NCBI RefSeq assembly: GCF_019048845.1
Contig: NZ_CP077426.1
Span: 2,651,501-2,715,500 of the forward strand
DNA from: Vibrio mimicus
GTDB taxonomy: Bacteria; Pseudomonadota; Gammaproteobacteria; Enterobacterales; Vibrionaceae
Length of the DNA: 64,000 nt
Direction of reading: 5' to 3'
The notes under the pieces were generated by a model. The model saw only the letters and a list, made by a program, of their open reading frames with translations, was not told the DNA's origin and made no database searches. Position numbers and translations under genes: made by a program. The stretch's first letter is position 1. Each line of letters opens with the position of its first letter. Shown piece after piece: positions 1 through 7,525 of the stretch.

Positions 1-814
1 AAGTTCTCCTGGCGTACCTGCCGACTTCGCTAAACATACCTTAACGGCACGTTTTAATGATTTAGACTCAGTACGTGAACTGTTTGCTGCCAATAAAGGC
101 GAAATCGCGTGTATTATCGTTGAACCTGTGGCTGGTAATATGAACTGCATCCCACCTGTGGAAGGCTTCCATGAGGGACTGCGTGAAATTTGTGACCAAG
201 AAGGCGCTCTGCTGATTTTTGATGAAGTCATGACCGGTTTTCGTGTTGCATTAGGCGGCGCACAAGCGCACTACAACATCAAGCCTGACTTAACCACACT
301 CGGTAAAGTAATCGGTGGTGGTATGCCTGTCGGTGCTTTCGGCGGTCGTCGTGAAGTCATGCAATACATTGCACCAACAGGACCTGTTTACCAAGCTGGT
401 ACATTGTCAGGCAACCCCATCGCGATGGCAGCAGGCTATGCATGCCTGAGTTTACTGCGTGAAGAGGGCAACGAAAAACGCTTAGCTGCGAAAACCAAGC
501 AACTGGCTGACGGATTTAAATCCCTCGCGGATCAACATGGCATTCCACTACTGGTGCACCAAGTAGGTGGCATGTTTGGCTTCTTCTTCACCGAACAAGA
601 TAAAGTCACGTGTTATGAAGATGTCGCACGTTGCGATGTAGAGCGTTTCAAACGTTTCTTCCACTTGATGTTGCAACACGGGGTTTATCTCGCTCCATCG
701 GCTTTTGAAGCAAGCTTTACTTCACTCGCTCACGGTTCAAAAGAGATTGAAGCAACGCTGGAAGCCGCCGATCGCAGCTTTGCGATTTTAGCAGCAGAAG
801 CCGCGAAAGCTTAA
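1..814 (+). CDS. hemL: Glutamate-1-semialdehyde 2,1-aminomutase, 3' part
   Basis: PLP enzyme that converts glutamate-1-semialdehyde to 5-aminolevulinate, the first committed tetrapyrrole precursor of heme synthesis, in the cytoplasm. The window starts inside the gene. The frame is open from base 2 and the first visible residues are [18 protein letters not shown]. The class III aminotransferase signature is present: an [10 protein letters not shown] block with the cofactor-contacting Asp, then [18 protein letters not shown], in which the Lys is the Schiff-base residue. The C-terminal small domain is complete to the TAA at 812-814. An intrinsic terminator follows at 838-862. About the first third of the protein lies outside the window. 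Identity is from family motifs and is secure. Confidence 0.96.
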   Translation, partial: SSPGVPADFAKHTLTARFNDLDSVRELFAANKGEIACIIVEPVAGNMNCIPPVEGFHEGLREICDQEGALLIFDEVMTGFRVALGGAQAHYNIKPDLTTLGKVIGGGMPVGAFGGRREVMQYIAPTGPVYQAGTLSGNPIAMAAGYACLSLLREEGNEKRLAAKTKQLADGFKSLADQHGIPLLVHQVGGMFGFFFTEQDKVTCYEDVARCDVERFKRFFHLMLQHGVYLAPSAFEASFTSLAHGSKEIEATLEAADRSFAILAAEAAKA

Positions 815-837
815 CCCACAGCACACTCCCGCTTTTC

Positions 838-862
838 AAAGGCAGCCACAGCTGCCTTTTTT
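838..862 (+). terminator. Intrinsic terminator of hemL
   Basis: GGCAGC-caca-GCTGCC stem at 841-856, flanked by AAA on the left and followed by a run of six T. It lies 24 bases after the hemL stop. Confidence 0.85.
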
Positions 863-876
863 CATTCAACAAAGAT

Positions 877-993
877 TTATTGCCAGTAATAGATACTCAC
901 CAGCACTAAAGCACAAATCACAATACCAAACCACGGAATCACTTTACGTTTTGTTTTCTTGTCACAACATTCGTTTTTATCACAACAGCCCAT
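877..993 (-). CDS. 38-residue Cys-Cys single-pass membrane peptide
   Basis: A short gene convergent with hemL. ATG at 993-991, TAA at 879-877. The peptide begins MGCCDKNECCDKKTKRKV and ends in one hydrophobic segment, residues about 19-36, with WFGIVICALVLVSIYYWQ at the C-terminus. It therefore has a cytoplasmic-looking, Lys-rich head with two Cys-Cys pairs (C3C4 and C9C10) in a repeated CCDK/CCDKK motif, then a membrane anchor. A ribosome binding site AGAGGT lies 5 bases before the ATG. No function is known to me. The Cys pairs suggest metal or thiol chemistry, but that is inference. The upstream AI-2E transporter gene is divergent. The strong ribosome binding site, motif repetition and clean topology argue for a real gene. 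Confidence 0.72.
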   Translation of the reverse strand: MGCCDKNECCDKKTKRKVIPWFGIVICALVLVSIYYWQ

Positions 994-1068
994 ATCGACC
1001 TCTGGATTGCTAAGCAACTGAATTGGCGTCATTATAGCTCGTCAATTTCCTTTAAGGGGATAACTCCC

Positions 1069-2154
1069 GTGTCAGAAAAAATCAAATTAGCCTCTAGCCA
1101 TCGCGTATTAGTCGTGGCGCTATTGGCCTCTGCACTCGCCTGTTACTGGTTGGTCGAGCCTTATATCAACTCCATTGTCATGGCTTTCATCATTTCTTTG
1201 TTGATGTTCCCGATCCACGCTTGGCTTGATAAAAAACTCCCATCACACCATAACCTCTCGGCCTTTCTATCCTGTGTGGTACTGACCGTCATCGTGGTGA
1301 TTCCGCTGCTGTTTATCTTCGGAGCGATCGTTCAACAAGGTTCAAAATTCTCCCAAAACTTGTACGCTTGGGTAACACAAGGGGGAATTCAAGAGGTATT
1401 GAACCATCCTTGGGTCGTCAAAGGGTTAAGCCTCGCTAATCACTACCTCCCATTTGAAGAAATTAGCCCACAGCAAATAGCCCAACGAATTGGTCAATTC
1501 GCAACTACCTTCGGCACTAATTTAGTCAGTATTAGTGCGAAAATTCTCGGCGATGCGACCAGTTTTGTAATGAATTTTTTCCTAATGCTGTTTGTGCTGT
1601 TTTTCCTGCTGCGTGATCACGACAAAATCATCAGCGCGATCCGCCACATTCTTCCGCTATCACGTAGCCAAGAAGATCGACTGCTGAATGAAATTGAAAA
1701 CGTGTCAAAATCGGCTGTAATGGGTTCTTTTTTAACCGCAATAGCCCAAGGTTTAGCGGGCGGTATCGGTATGTGGTTAGCCGGATTCCCAGGGCTCTTC
1801 TGGGGAACCATGATGGGCTTTGCCTCATTTATTCCAGTCGTCGGTACCGCTTTAATTTGGATCCCCGCTACCCTCTACTTGTTCTTAATCGGTGAAACCT
1901 CATGGGCGATTTTCCTCGCCATATGGAGTATTGCTGTTGTCGGTTCAATTGATAACCTACTACGCCCATTCTTGATGCAAGGCAGTGCGGGGATGAATAC
2001 GTTAATGATTTTCTTCTCTCTACTCGGTGGTATTCAGTTGTTTGGTTTAATTGGCTTAATTTATGGCCCACTGATTTTTGCGATTACCATGGTGCTGTTT
2101 AACATCTATGAAGAAGAATTTCGTAGCTTTTTAGATCAACAAGATAACAGTTGA
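1069..2154 (+). CDS. AI-2E family inner-membrane transporter (YdiK-like)
   Basis: 361-residue polytopic membrane protein of the AI-2E/PerM family. There are two hydrophobic N-terminal segments (about residues 15-75), a soluble-looking stretch (about 90-150), then a cluster of helices to about residue 345. E. coli YdiK is the closest family member by length and layout. Family members have been linked to export of small molecules or ions, and the substrate here cannot be told from sequence. The start is GTG at 1069 with AAGGGG eleven bases upstream. An upstream in-frame ATG with a better ribosome binding site was not seen. A terminator hairpin follows at 2180-2212, immediately before rsmC. Confidence 0.85.
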   Translation: MSEKIKLASSHRVLVVALLASALACYWLVEPYINSIVMAFIISLLMFPIHAWLDKKLPSHHNLSAFLSCVVLTVIVVIPLLFIFGAIVQQGSKFSQNLYAWVTQGGIQEVLNHPWVVKGLSLANHYLPFEEISPQQIAQRIGQFATTFGTNLVSISAKILGDATSFVMNFFLMLFVLFFLLRDHDKIISAIRHILPLSRSQEDRLLNEIENVSKSAVMGSFLTAIAQGLAGGIGMWLAGFPGLFWGTMMGFASFIPVVGTALIWIPATLYLFLIGETSWAIFLAIWSIAVVGSIDNLLRPFLMQGSAGMNTLMIFFSLLGGIQLFGLIGLIYGPLIFAITMVLFNIYEEEFRSFLDQQDNS

Positions 2155-2179
2155 AGAATTGCAAAAGGTTTTATTCCAC

Positions 2180-2212
2180 GGGCAGAGTGTGCGAAAATCT
2201 GCCCCCTTTTTA
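2180..2212 (+). terminator. Intrinsic terminator between the AI-2E gene and rsmC
   Basis: Perfect 7-bp stem GGGCAGA/TCTGCCC (2180-2186 with 2198-2204) followed by CCTTTTTA. It ends only about 16 bases before the rsmC ATG. Confidence 0.8.
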
Positions 2213-2228
2213 TTGAGTAGAGCGCTCC

Positions 2229-3251
2229 ATGCAACACTATACCGCACCGACTGAAATCGCCCTTCGTCAACTCGATTACTTTGCAGATAAGCATGTGTTG
2301 GTCGCGGGCGAGGCTGAAGATCGCTTTCCAATCGAACTTAGTCAACATTGCGCCTCGGTGTCTGTCTTCACCACCCATTATGGCTATTACTCTCAACTTA
2401 AAACACATTCAAAAATCCAGTGTTACTTTGGTGAACAGCTAAGCGATGAAGTCCACGCCGATCTGATCTTGCTTTACTGGCCAAAAGCCAAACAAGAAGC
2501 GGAATACCTACTTGCAATGCTGTTGGCTAAACTCGGTACTGGAACAGAGATTGCAGTGGTAGGTGAAAACCGCTCTGGCGTGAAAAGCATTGAAAAAATG
2601 TTCTCCGCCTATGGTCCGATTCATAAATATGATTCTGCTCGTCGCTGCTCATTTTACTGGGGGCAATGCTTAAACACGCCTGCAGCATTCGATATCAGCC
2701 AATGGTTTAAATCATACTTCGTCAACTACCAAGGCCACGATTTGACAATCCGCAGTTTGCCTGGCGTTTTTAGCCATGGTGAATTTGATCTTGGAAGCAG
2801 ACTACTGCTCGATACCTTACCTAAACTTGATGGCAAGGTGATTGATATAGGTTGCGGTGCCGGTGTTTTAGGTTGTGTCATGGCAACACTCAATCCTGAG
2901 ATTGAACTTGAAATGACGGATATCAGTGCTCTTGCGATTCGCTCTAGCCAAGAAACGCTACAGGCCAACCAATTACGCGGTAGAGTCTATCCATCCGATA
3001 TGTTCTCCGATACCGGAACTCAATACGATTATATTGTCACCAACCCGCCTTTCCACTCTGGATTGGATACTAGCTACAGTGCAACGGAAAATCTCTTAGC
3101 AGAATCAGTACACCATCTCGTGCCTACTGGTTCACTGTGGGTTGTGGCAAATAGCTTTCTGAAATATCCTCCGATCATCGAGCAAGCGTTTGGCCAATGC
3201 GATATTGCAGCCAAAACCAGTAAATTTGCTATCTATCACGCAAAAAAATAA
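2229..3251 (+). CDS. rsmC: 16S rRNA (guanine(1207)-N2)-methyltransferase
   Basis: Methylates G1207 of 16S rRNA in the assembled 30S subunit using S-adenosylmethionine. The 340-residue length equals the family norm. There are two tandem Rossmann-like halves. The N-terminal half is degenerate. The C-terminal half carries the SAM-binding motif [13 protein letters not shown] (about residues 201-212) and the catalytic NPPF motif typical of N2-guanine methyltransferases (TNPPFHSG). The start is ATG at 2229 with only a weak GAGTAGAG ribosome binding site. The transcription terminator of the gene before it ends 16 bases upstream, so its mRNA must start very close by or arise by read-through. Confidence 0.94.
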   Translation: MQHYTAPTEIALRQLDYFADKHVLVAGEAEDRFPIELSQHCASVSVFTTHYGYYSQLKTHSKIQCYFGEQLSDEVHADLILLYWPKAKQEAEYLLAMLLAKLGTGTEIAVVGENRSGVKSIEKMFSAYGPIHKYDSARRCSFYWGQCLNTPAAFDISQWFKSYFVNYQGHDLTIRSLPGVFSHGEFDLGSRLLLDTLPKLDGKVIDIGCGAGVLGCVMATLNPEIELEMTDISALAIRSSQETLQANQLRGRVYPSDMFSDTGTQYDYIVTNPPFHSGLDTSYSATENLLAESVHHLVPTGSLWVVANSFLKYPPIIEQAFGQCDIAAKTSKFAIYHAKK

Positions 3252-3263
3252 CTCCTTTTATTT

Positions 3264-3299
3264 TGCCGCTTTTGACGTAAATCTCCCTTAAAAGCGGCA
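3264..3299 (+). repeat. Hairpin after rsmC, possible terminator
   Basis: Perfect 10-bp inverted repeat TGCCGCTTTT/AAAAGCGGCA with a 16-base loop. No T run follows, so termination is uncertain. Confidence 0.5.
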
Positions 3300-3457
3300 C
3301 TTCTCTCACAATTTTGCGCCTACGCCCACGCTTTAGCTTGGACTTACTTGTCAAAGTAAAAAAACTCGTTAATTTCGTTACTTTAGGTTTTTCTTGTCAT
3401 TCACCCACTCCTGGTTGGCAATCGCCACCGAGTTTCACCAAAAGTAACGCCTTAATT

Positions 3458-6400
3458 ATGTTTAGGTTCTATCGGAAACAAAAATTCAAGCGCCTGCAAA
3501 ATACGCTGATGGCGGCGTTTCTGGCGCTCAGTATCATTCCACTCACGATTACCGCGCTGTTTTTCCTGCATTCGCACAGCAAAGATCTGGAAGAACAGAG
3601 CACTTCATACCTCGTTTCAGTACGTGATACAAAACAGCAGCAGGTCATTGACTACATGATGGCCAAAGAGTCAGAAGTGATGGGTTTTGTCCGCTCTGAA
3701 CTTGCCTATGCCAGTGGCGGCCGATTTTATGGGTTAGTCAACGCTTTTCAGCGGTTAGATGTCAGCATAGAAGCGGTGCGTGAACATGCTCAGCAGCGCT
3801 ACATTCCGGGTTCAGGCGATCAAATCAAAACCTCTGTACTACCACAATCGAGCAGCTACGTAGGCAGTGAACGTTATCGACTACTACATAAACGCTATCA
3901 CTGGGCTTATTTAGAGCTTCTTAAACGCTCGGATTTTGATGACATCTTGCTCGTTGATATCGATGGCAATGTAGTTTACTCCATCTATAAATACGATAAT
4001 TTCGGAACCAACTTATTAACAGGGAAGTATCAAGATTCTAATCTTGGGCATACTTTTAAACGCCTAGAACAGACCGTTAATGAGCAACGTAAAACCAATG
4101 AAGACTTTACTCCGATAGTGATCTCCGACTTTGTGCAAGAAGATGGAAAACAGTATGCCTGGCTTGGGGCTCCGATTATTCAACAAGGTTACTTACATAG
4201 CTATGCGATGTTCCGACTACCGAGCAATGCGATCACTAAGCTGATTGCTGATGGGAATAACAACCCTTCGATGCAAACGATACTGGTTGGCCAAGATCAC
4301 CGCTCACGAACGTTAGCCTCTGCAGAAATTTCTGTTGAAAAAAGCAAAGAGGTGGTTGATTTAGCCCTCTCGGGTAAACGTGCAGTGGGGACTTACACCA
4401 ATACCGATGATGAAAAGATCATTGCCGCCTACGCGCCGATCAATCTCAATAGTATCCACTGGGCATTAGTGGTTGAATTACCTGAAAAAGAAGCATTTGC
4501 TCGCGTACGTCAATTAGAAAAGTTGTTTGTCTTTGCCATGCTCACCGCGATCGTTCTCGTGGTAATTGCTTCCCACTACCTGTCTAACTTCATTACCTCA
4601 CCGCTTTTGAAACTAACATGGGCGGCTGAGCGCGTTTCCGCAGGTGATCTCGATGAAGCAATGATTAACACCGAGCGTAAAGATGAAATCGGTCGTTTGG
4701 CGGTCAGCTTCGAACGTATGCAGCGCTCCATTCGCGAGAAAATATTGCTCATCAAATCGCAAAACAAGGAGCTAGAAAATAACCTACTTATCATTCGTAA
4801 GCAGAATGATGAGTTACAGCTCGCGAACAAACTCAAAGATGAATTCCTCGCCACCACCTCACATGAGTTACGCACGCCTCTGCATGGCATGATCGGCATT
4901 GCGGAAGCCTTAGTCTCCGGAGCTAATGGCCCATTAACTGCAGCCCATAAGTACCAACTCGACATCATCATCAACAGTGGGCAACGCTTAGCAACCTTAG
5001 TCGATGACCTGCTCGACTATCATAAAATGCGCTACGGCGCGTTGGATATTCAAAAGTGCGCAGTCGATTTATCCAGTGCAACACGCTTAGTCTTGGAACT
5101 ATCACACCATTTATTAGGCAAAAAAACGCTGCGCATTATTAACCAGGTGCCAGAGCAAGCCGTATGGGTTTCCGCGGATCCACAACGCTTAGAGCAAGTG
5201 CTGTATAACCTGATCGGAAATGCCATTAAGTACACTTCTGAGGGAAAAATCGTCATTTCGACAACTTATATGGACGACAAAATCCGCGTGCAAGTCGTTG
5301 ATACCGGACAAGGCATTCCAGCCGATCAACTGGAACAAATTTTTGAGCCATTAATCCAAGCCGGTCGTGATGCTAGCCGCTATCGCCAAGGTGCTGGCTT
5401 AGGGCTTTCTATCACTCGCCAATTAATCGAATTGATGGGCGGAACCCTCTATGTAAGTAGTCAACCAATGGTTGGTACAACATTCAGTTTTACTCTGCCG
5501 TTAGCCATCCAATCCGAGATTGAACAGGCTCGCTTAACCGAATTGCCTCACTTCCAAGCCCCTGAAATATTGGATACGGAGCTGCCAGAACAAAGTACGC
5601 TGCCTGAAAATGAACACGGTCCATTACTTCTAGTGGCTGATGACGAACCGGTTAACCTCAGAGTATTAGACAGCTTTTTACGCCTTGAAGGCTATCGTGT
5701 TCATACCGTACAAGATGGAAACGAAGTATTAGAAGCCGTAAAGCGTGAAAAACCAGAACTTCTACTACTCGATATCATGATGCCAGGGATGAGCGGCTAT
5801 CAAGTATGTGAAAAACTTAGACAAACTTACGACCATGCTGAACTACCGATCATTATGCTAACCGCTCTCAATCAGTCTGACGACCGAGTGCGGGGATTTG
5901 AAGCGGGAGCAAATGACTACTTATCAAAGCCATTCAACAAGCAGGAGCTCGCCGCGCGTATTATTGCCCACCTCACCGCTAGCAAAGCAGAATTACGCCG
6001 CATTGAAAATGCGCAGTTGCAAAAAGAGCTGAAACATCGCGCGATGGTGGAAGCAAGCCTTCTTGAAACGCAAGGTCGCTTACTGGAACAATTAGAATCT
6101 GCGCCGGAAGCCATTTTGTGTGTGAAAGAAGGTAATAAGGTGCGCTTTGCCAACGAAGCCGCTTCTCGCCTATTTAGACGTACACCAGAGCAGCTTAAAC
6201 GCTCGAGTGCAGAAGAATTGATTGCACCTAAGTATCTCAACATCGATCAAGAACATTACTGCGGCAATATCGATGTCTATGTTGATGATGTACGACAACA
6301 TTTATCTGCCGATGTCCTGCGCTTGCCTGAAGGATCGGGCTTACAAGCCATGTACATTTTTAATGTCGGCGGCAGTATTAATGCATCGCGTATTTACAAC

Positions 6401-6847
6401 CTAGAAACTGCGGTAGAAGCGCTTTCTAGCTACGCCTTCGAAGGCGATAAAGATAAGTTACAGCAGCTCAAAGAATTAGGAGGCGAATTTACTCGACTCG
6501 CCGATAAAGCCTCCGGTGAGTATCAGTCCAAACAAGATTTGATGCGTAGTGTCTTGGTCGAAGCCATGACCAGTGCTCTTGATTATTGGGAGCGTGTCTC
6601 GGGACAAAGCAAATTTACCTTTGCAGAGCAAAGTGGCTTATGGCGCGTTTATCTTGACCGCAGCACCTTACAAACACGAACTCTAGACAAATATTTACGT
6701 ATCGAGACCCTGCCCAAAACACCACGCTGGAGAACGGTTCTAAACTCGCTTGATTACATTCTTGAGCATTGCAAAGAATCCGGTCCGGATCGTGCCCATA
6801 TCGAAATGCAGCGCGATAAATTACAAAAACTGCTCACCACTGAGTAA
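3458..6847 (+). CDS. chiS: Chitin-responsive hybrid sensor kinase and DNA-binding regulator ChiS
   Basis: Master regulator of chitin utilization in Vibrio. It is an inner-membrane hybrid histidine kinase that is known to bind DNA itself at the chitobiose operon promoter and to be held inactive by the periplasmic binding protein Cbp. Visible order: N-terminal membrane segment (about residues 15-37), periplasmic sensor, second membrane segment (about 356-377), HAMP and coiled coil, HisKA with H469 in SHELRTPLHG, HATPase with NLIGNAIKYT, DTGQGIP and GAGLGLSI, receiver with D772 in LLLLDIMMPGMSG, then a PAS-like and a non-canonical DNA-binding C-terminus. Starting at the ATG of 3458 gives 1129 residues and places the two phospho-sites at exactly the published H469 and D772. 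The frame is open for 48 codons further upstream, but that part looks like leader. Its ribosome binding site is poor. Confidence 0.95.
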   Translation: MFRFYRKQKFKRLQNTLMAAFLALSIIPLTITALFFLHSHSKDLEEQSTSYLVSVRDTKQQQVIDYMMAKESEVMGFVRSELAYASGGRFYGLVNAFQRLDVSIEAVREHAQQRYIPGSGDQIKTSVLPQSSSYVGSERYRLLHKRYHWAYLELLKRSDFDDILLVDIDGNVVYSIYKYDNFGTNLLTGKYQDSNLGHTFKRLEQTVNEQRKTNEDFTPIVISDFVQEDGKQYAWLGAPIIQQGYLHSYAMFRLPSNAITKLIADGNNNPSMQTILVGQDHRSRTLASAEISVEKSKEVVDLALSGKRAVGTYTNTDDEKIIAAYAPINLNSIHWALVVELPEKEAFARVRQLEKLFVFAMLTAIVLVVIASHYLSNFITSPLLKLTWAAERVSAGDLDEAMINTERKDEIGRLAVSFERMQRSIREKILLIKSQNKELENNLLIIRKQNDELQLANKLKDEFLATTSHELRTPLHGMIGIAEALVSGANGPLTAAHKYQLDIIINSGQRLATLVDDLLDYHKMRYGALDIQKCAVDLSSATRLVLELSHHLLGKKTLRIINQVPEQAVWVSADPQRLEQVLYNLIGNAIKYTSEGKIVISTTYMDDKIRVQVVDTGQGIPADQLEQIFEPLIQAGRDASRYRQGAGLGLSITRQLIELMGGTLYVSSQPMVGTTFSFTLPLAIQSEIEQARLTELPHFQAPEILDTELPEQSTLPENEHGPLLLVADDEPVNLRVLDSFLRLEGYRVHTVQDGNEVLEAVKREKPELLLLDIMMPGMSGYQVCEKLRQTYDHAELPIIMLTALNQSDDRVRGFEAGANDYLSKPFNKQELAARIIAHLTASKAELRRIENAQLQKELKHRAMVEASLLETQGRLLEQLESAPEAILCVKEGNKVRFANEAASRLFRRTPEQLKRSSAEELIAPKYLNIDQEHYCGNIDVYVDDVRQHLSADVLRLPEGSGLQAMYIFNVGGSINASRIYNLETAVEALSSYAFEGDKDKLQQLKELGGEFTRLADKASGEYQSKQDLMRSVLVEAMTSALDYWERVSGQSKFTFAEQSGLWRVYLDRSTLQTRTLDKYLRIETLPKTPRWRTVLNSLDYILEHCKESGPDRAHIEMQRDKLQKLLTTE

Positions 6848-6864
6848 GTTTATTATCGACAACC

Positions 6865-6890
6865 AAACCCACCACTAGGTGGGTTTTTTA
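6865..6890 (+). terminator. Intrinsic terminator of chiS
   Basis: AAACCCACC-acta-GGTGGGTTT stem (6865-6886) followed by TTTTA, 18 bases after the stop. Confidence 0.88.
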
Positions 6891-7101
6891 TTGATTTCTT
6901 CCCTCTCAATAGATATCAAGGCAAATTCTCAAACTTGCCGATTGCGCACCAGTTAACTTGATTTACATCGTTAAAAAAGCCCCCAATACAAGGGTAAATC
7001 ACATCAACCAGAAAGGGATAAAACGGTAAGAAAAGACCTAAATAGGGGCATTAGCCAAGCCATTGTTTGAGATTGCGAAGGGAGTCACAACAATTCGCCA
7101 G

Positions 7102-7122
7102 ATTTAATTCAATCGATTAAAT
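7102..7122. promoter_or_regulatory. AT-rich palindrome, candidate operator 1
   Basis: ATTTAAT-N7-ATTAAAT, with AATCGATT at the centre. It shares its half-sites with the palindrome at 7184-7200. Possible regulator site; which protein binds is unknown to me. Confidence 0.4.
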
Positions 7123-7140
7123 TAACGTAAATTCCAGCTA

Positions 7141-7156
7141 GTGAGCAAGATCTCGT
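7141..7156. promoter_or_regulatory. Candidate SlmA half-site
   Basis: GTGAGCAAGATCTCGT resembles the SlmA operator pattern GTGAG-N-CTCAC. The left half is perfect and the right half partial. SlmA is a known activator of this operon in V. cholerae, but the exact position is my inference. Confidence 0.35.
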
Positions 7157-7183
7157 TAATGAAAAGGATGATAAAAAGCCTTA

Positions 7184-7200
7184 ATTTAATTGAATTAAAT
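7184..7200. promoter_or_regulatory. AT-rich palindrome, candidate operator 2
   Basis: Perfect 8-1-8 palindrome ATTTAATT-G-AATTAAAT, lying just upstream of the hairpin chain at 7202-7270. Confidence 0.4.
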
Positions 7201-7201
7201 A

Positions 7202-7270
7202 GTTAGCAACCACTAACAAAAGTCACTCCAACTCGCGACTTTTGCGAGGTGAATCACCTCGCGTTTTTTG
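7202..7270 (+). terminator. Three tandem hairpins ending in an intrinsic terminator
   Basis: Hairpin 1: GTTAG/CTAAC (7202-7206 with 7213-7217). Hairpin 2: CAAAAGTC/GACTTTTG (7217-7224 with 7237-7244). Hairpin 3: GCGAGGTG-aat-CACCTCGC (7244-7262), followed by GTTTTTTG, a textbook terminator. An alternative stem CTCGC (7232-7236) with GCGAG (7244-7248) would break both hairpins 2 and 3. It could be the 3' end of a small RNA or an attenuator of the chb operon. Confidence 0.7.
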
Positions 7271-7295
7271 TATAAAAATCACACATCGAAGAGCA

Positions 7296-7342
7296 TTTTG
7301 ACGTTAATGACGAGAGGGGTAATGGTTTTGACGTTTTTAACG
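7296..7342 (+). repeat. Direct repeat TTTTGACGTT with 30-bp period
   Basis: Two identical decamers, 7296-7305 and 7326-7335, start exactly 30 bp apart (about three helical turns). The downstream flanks are also similar (AATGACG and TTTAACG). Possible tandem activator sites or a -35 region of the chb promoter. Confidence 0.55.
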
Positions 7343-7525
7343 GGAATTGGAATTGATAAATTTCTTGGCAAGGTGTCTTCTTACTCCTGCCAAAGGCCTA
7401 CAGGCCACTCATTTATCCCCCCTCCCTCCGACGGGCGAAAGTTATGAGGTAGGTCTTGGAGAGTGTTTATCAATTGATGACATTCCATCCATTAGTGAAA
7501 TGAAAGCAACTAGTAAGGAACAGCT

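Larger units (their letters stand above)
6891..7525 (+). promoter_or_regulatory. Control region of the chitin oligosaccharide (chb) operon
   Basis: Long non-coding stretch between the chiS terminator and cbp. In V. cholerae the chb promoter is known to be activated by ChiS together with SlmA, so operators for both are expected here. Visible elements, listed separately, are two AT-rich palindromes (7102-7122, 7184-7200), a SlmA-like site (7141-7156), three consecutive hairpins ending in a terminator (7202-7270) and a 10-bp direct repeat with 30-bp period (7296-7335). The last 150 bases before cbp show no clear structure. I cannot place the transcription start with confidence. A small open frame at 7347-7556 overlaps the start of cbp and is not credible as a gene. 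Confidence 0.75.

Noticed and set aside
3314..3457. 48-codon in-frame extension of chiS
   Set aside because: With the ATG at 3458 the phospho-sites fall on H469 and D772, the established numbers; the extension has no ribosome binding site and unusual composition.
7269..7283. Possible CRP site upstream of cbp
   Set aside because: TGTAT-N5-TCACA has a 5-base spacer in place of six and a poor left half.
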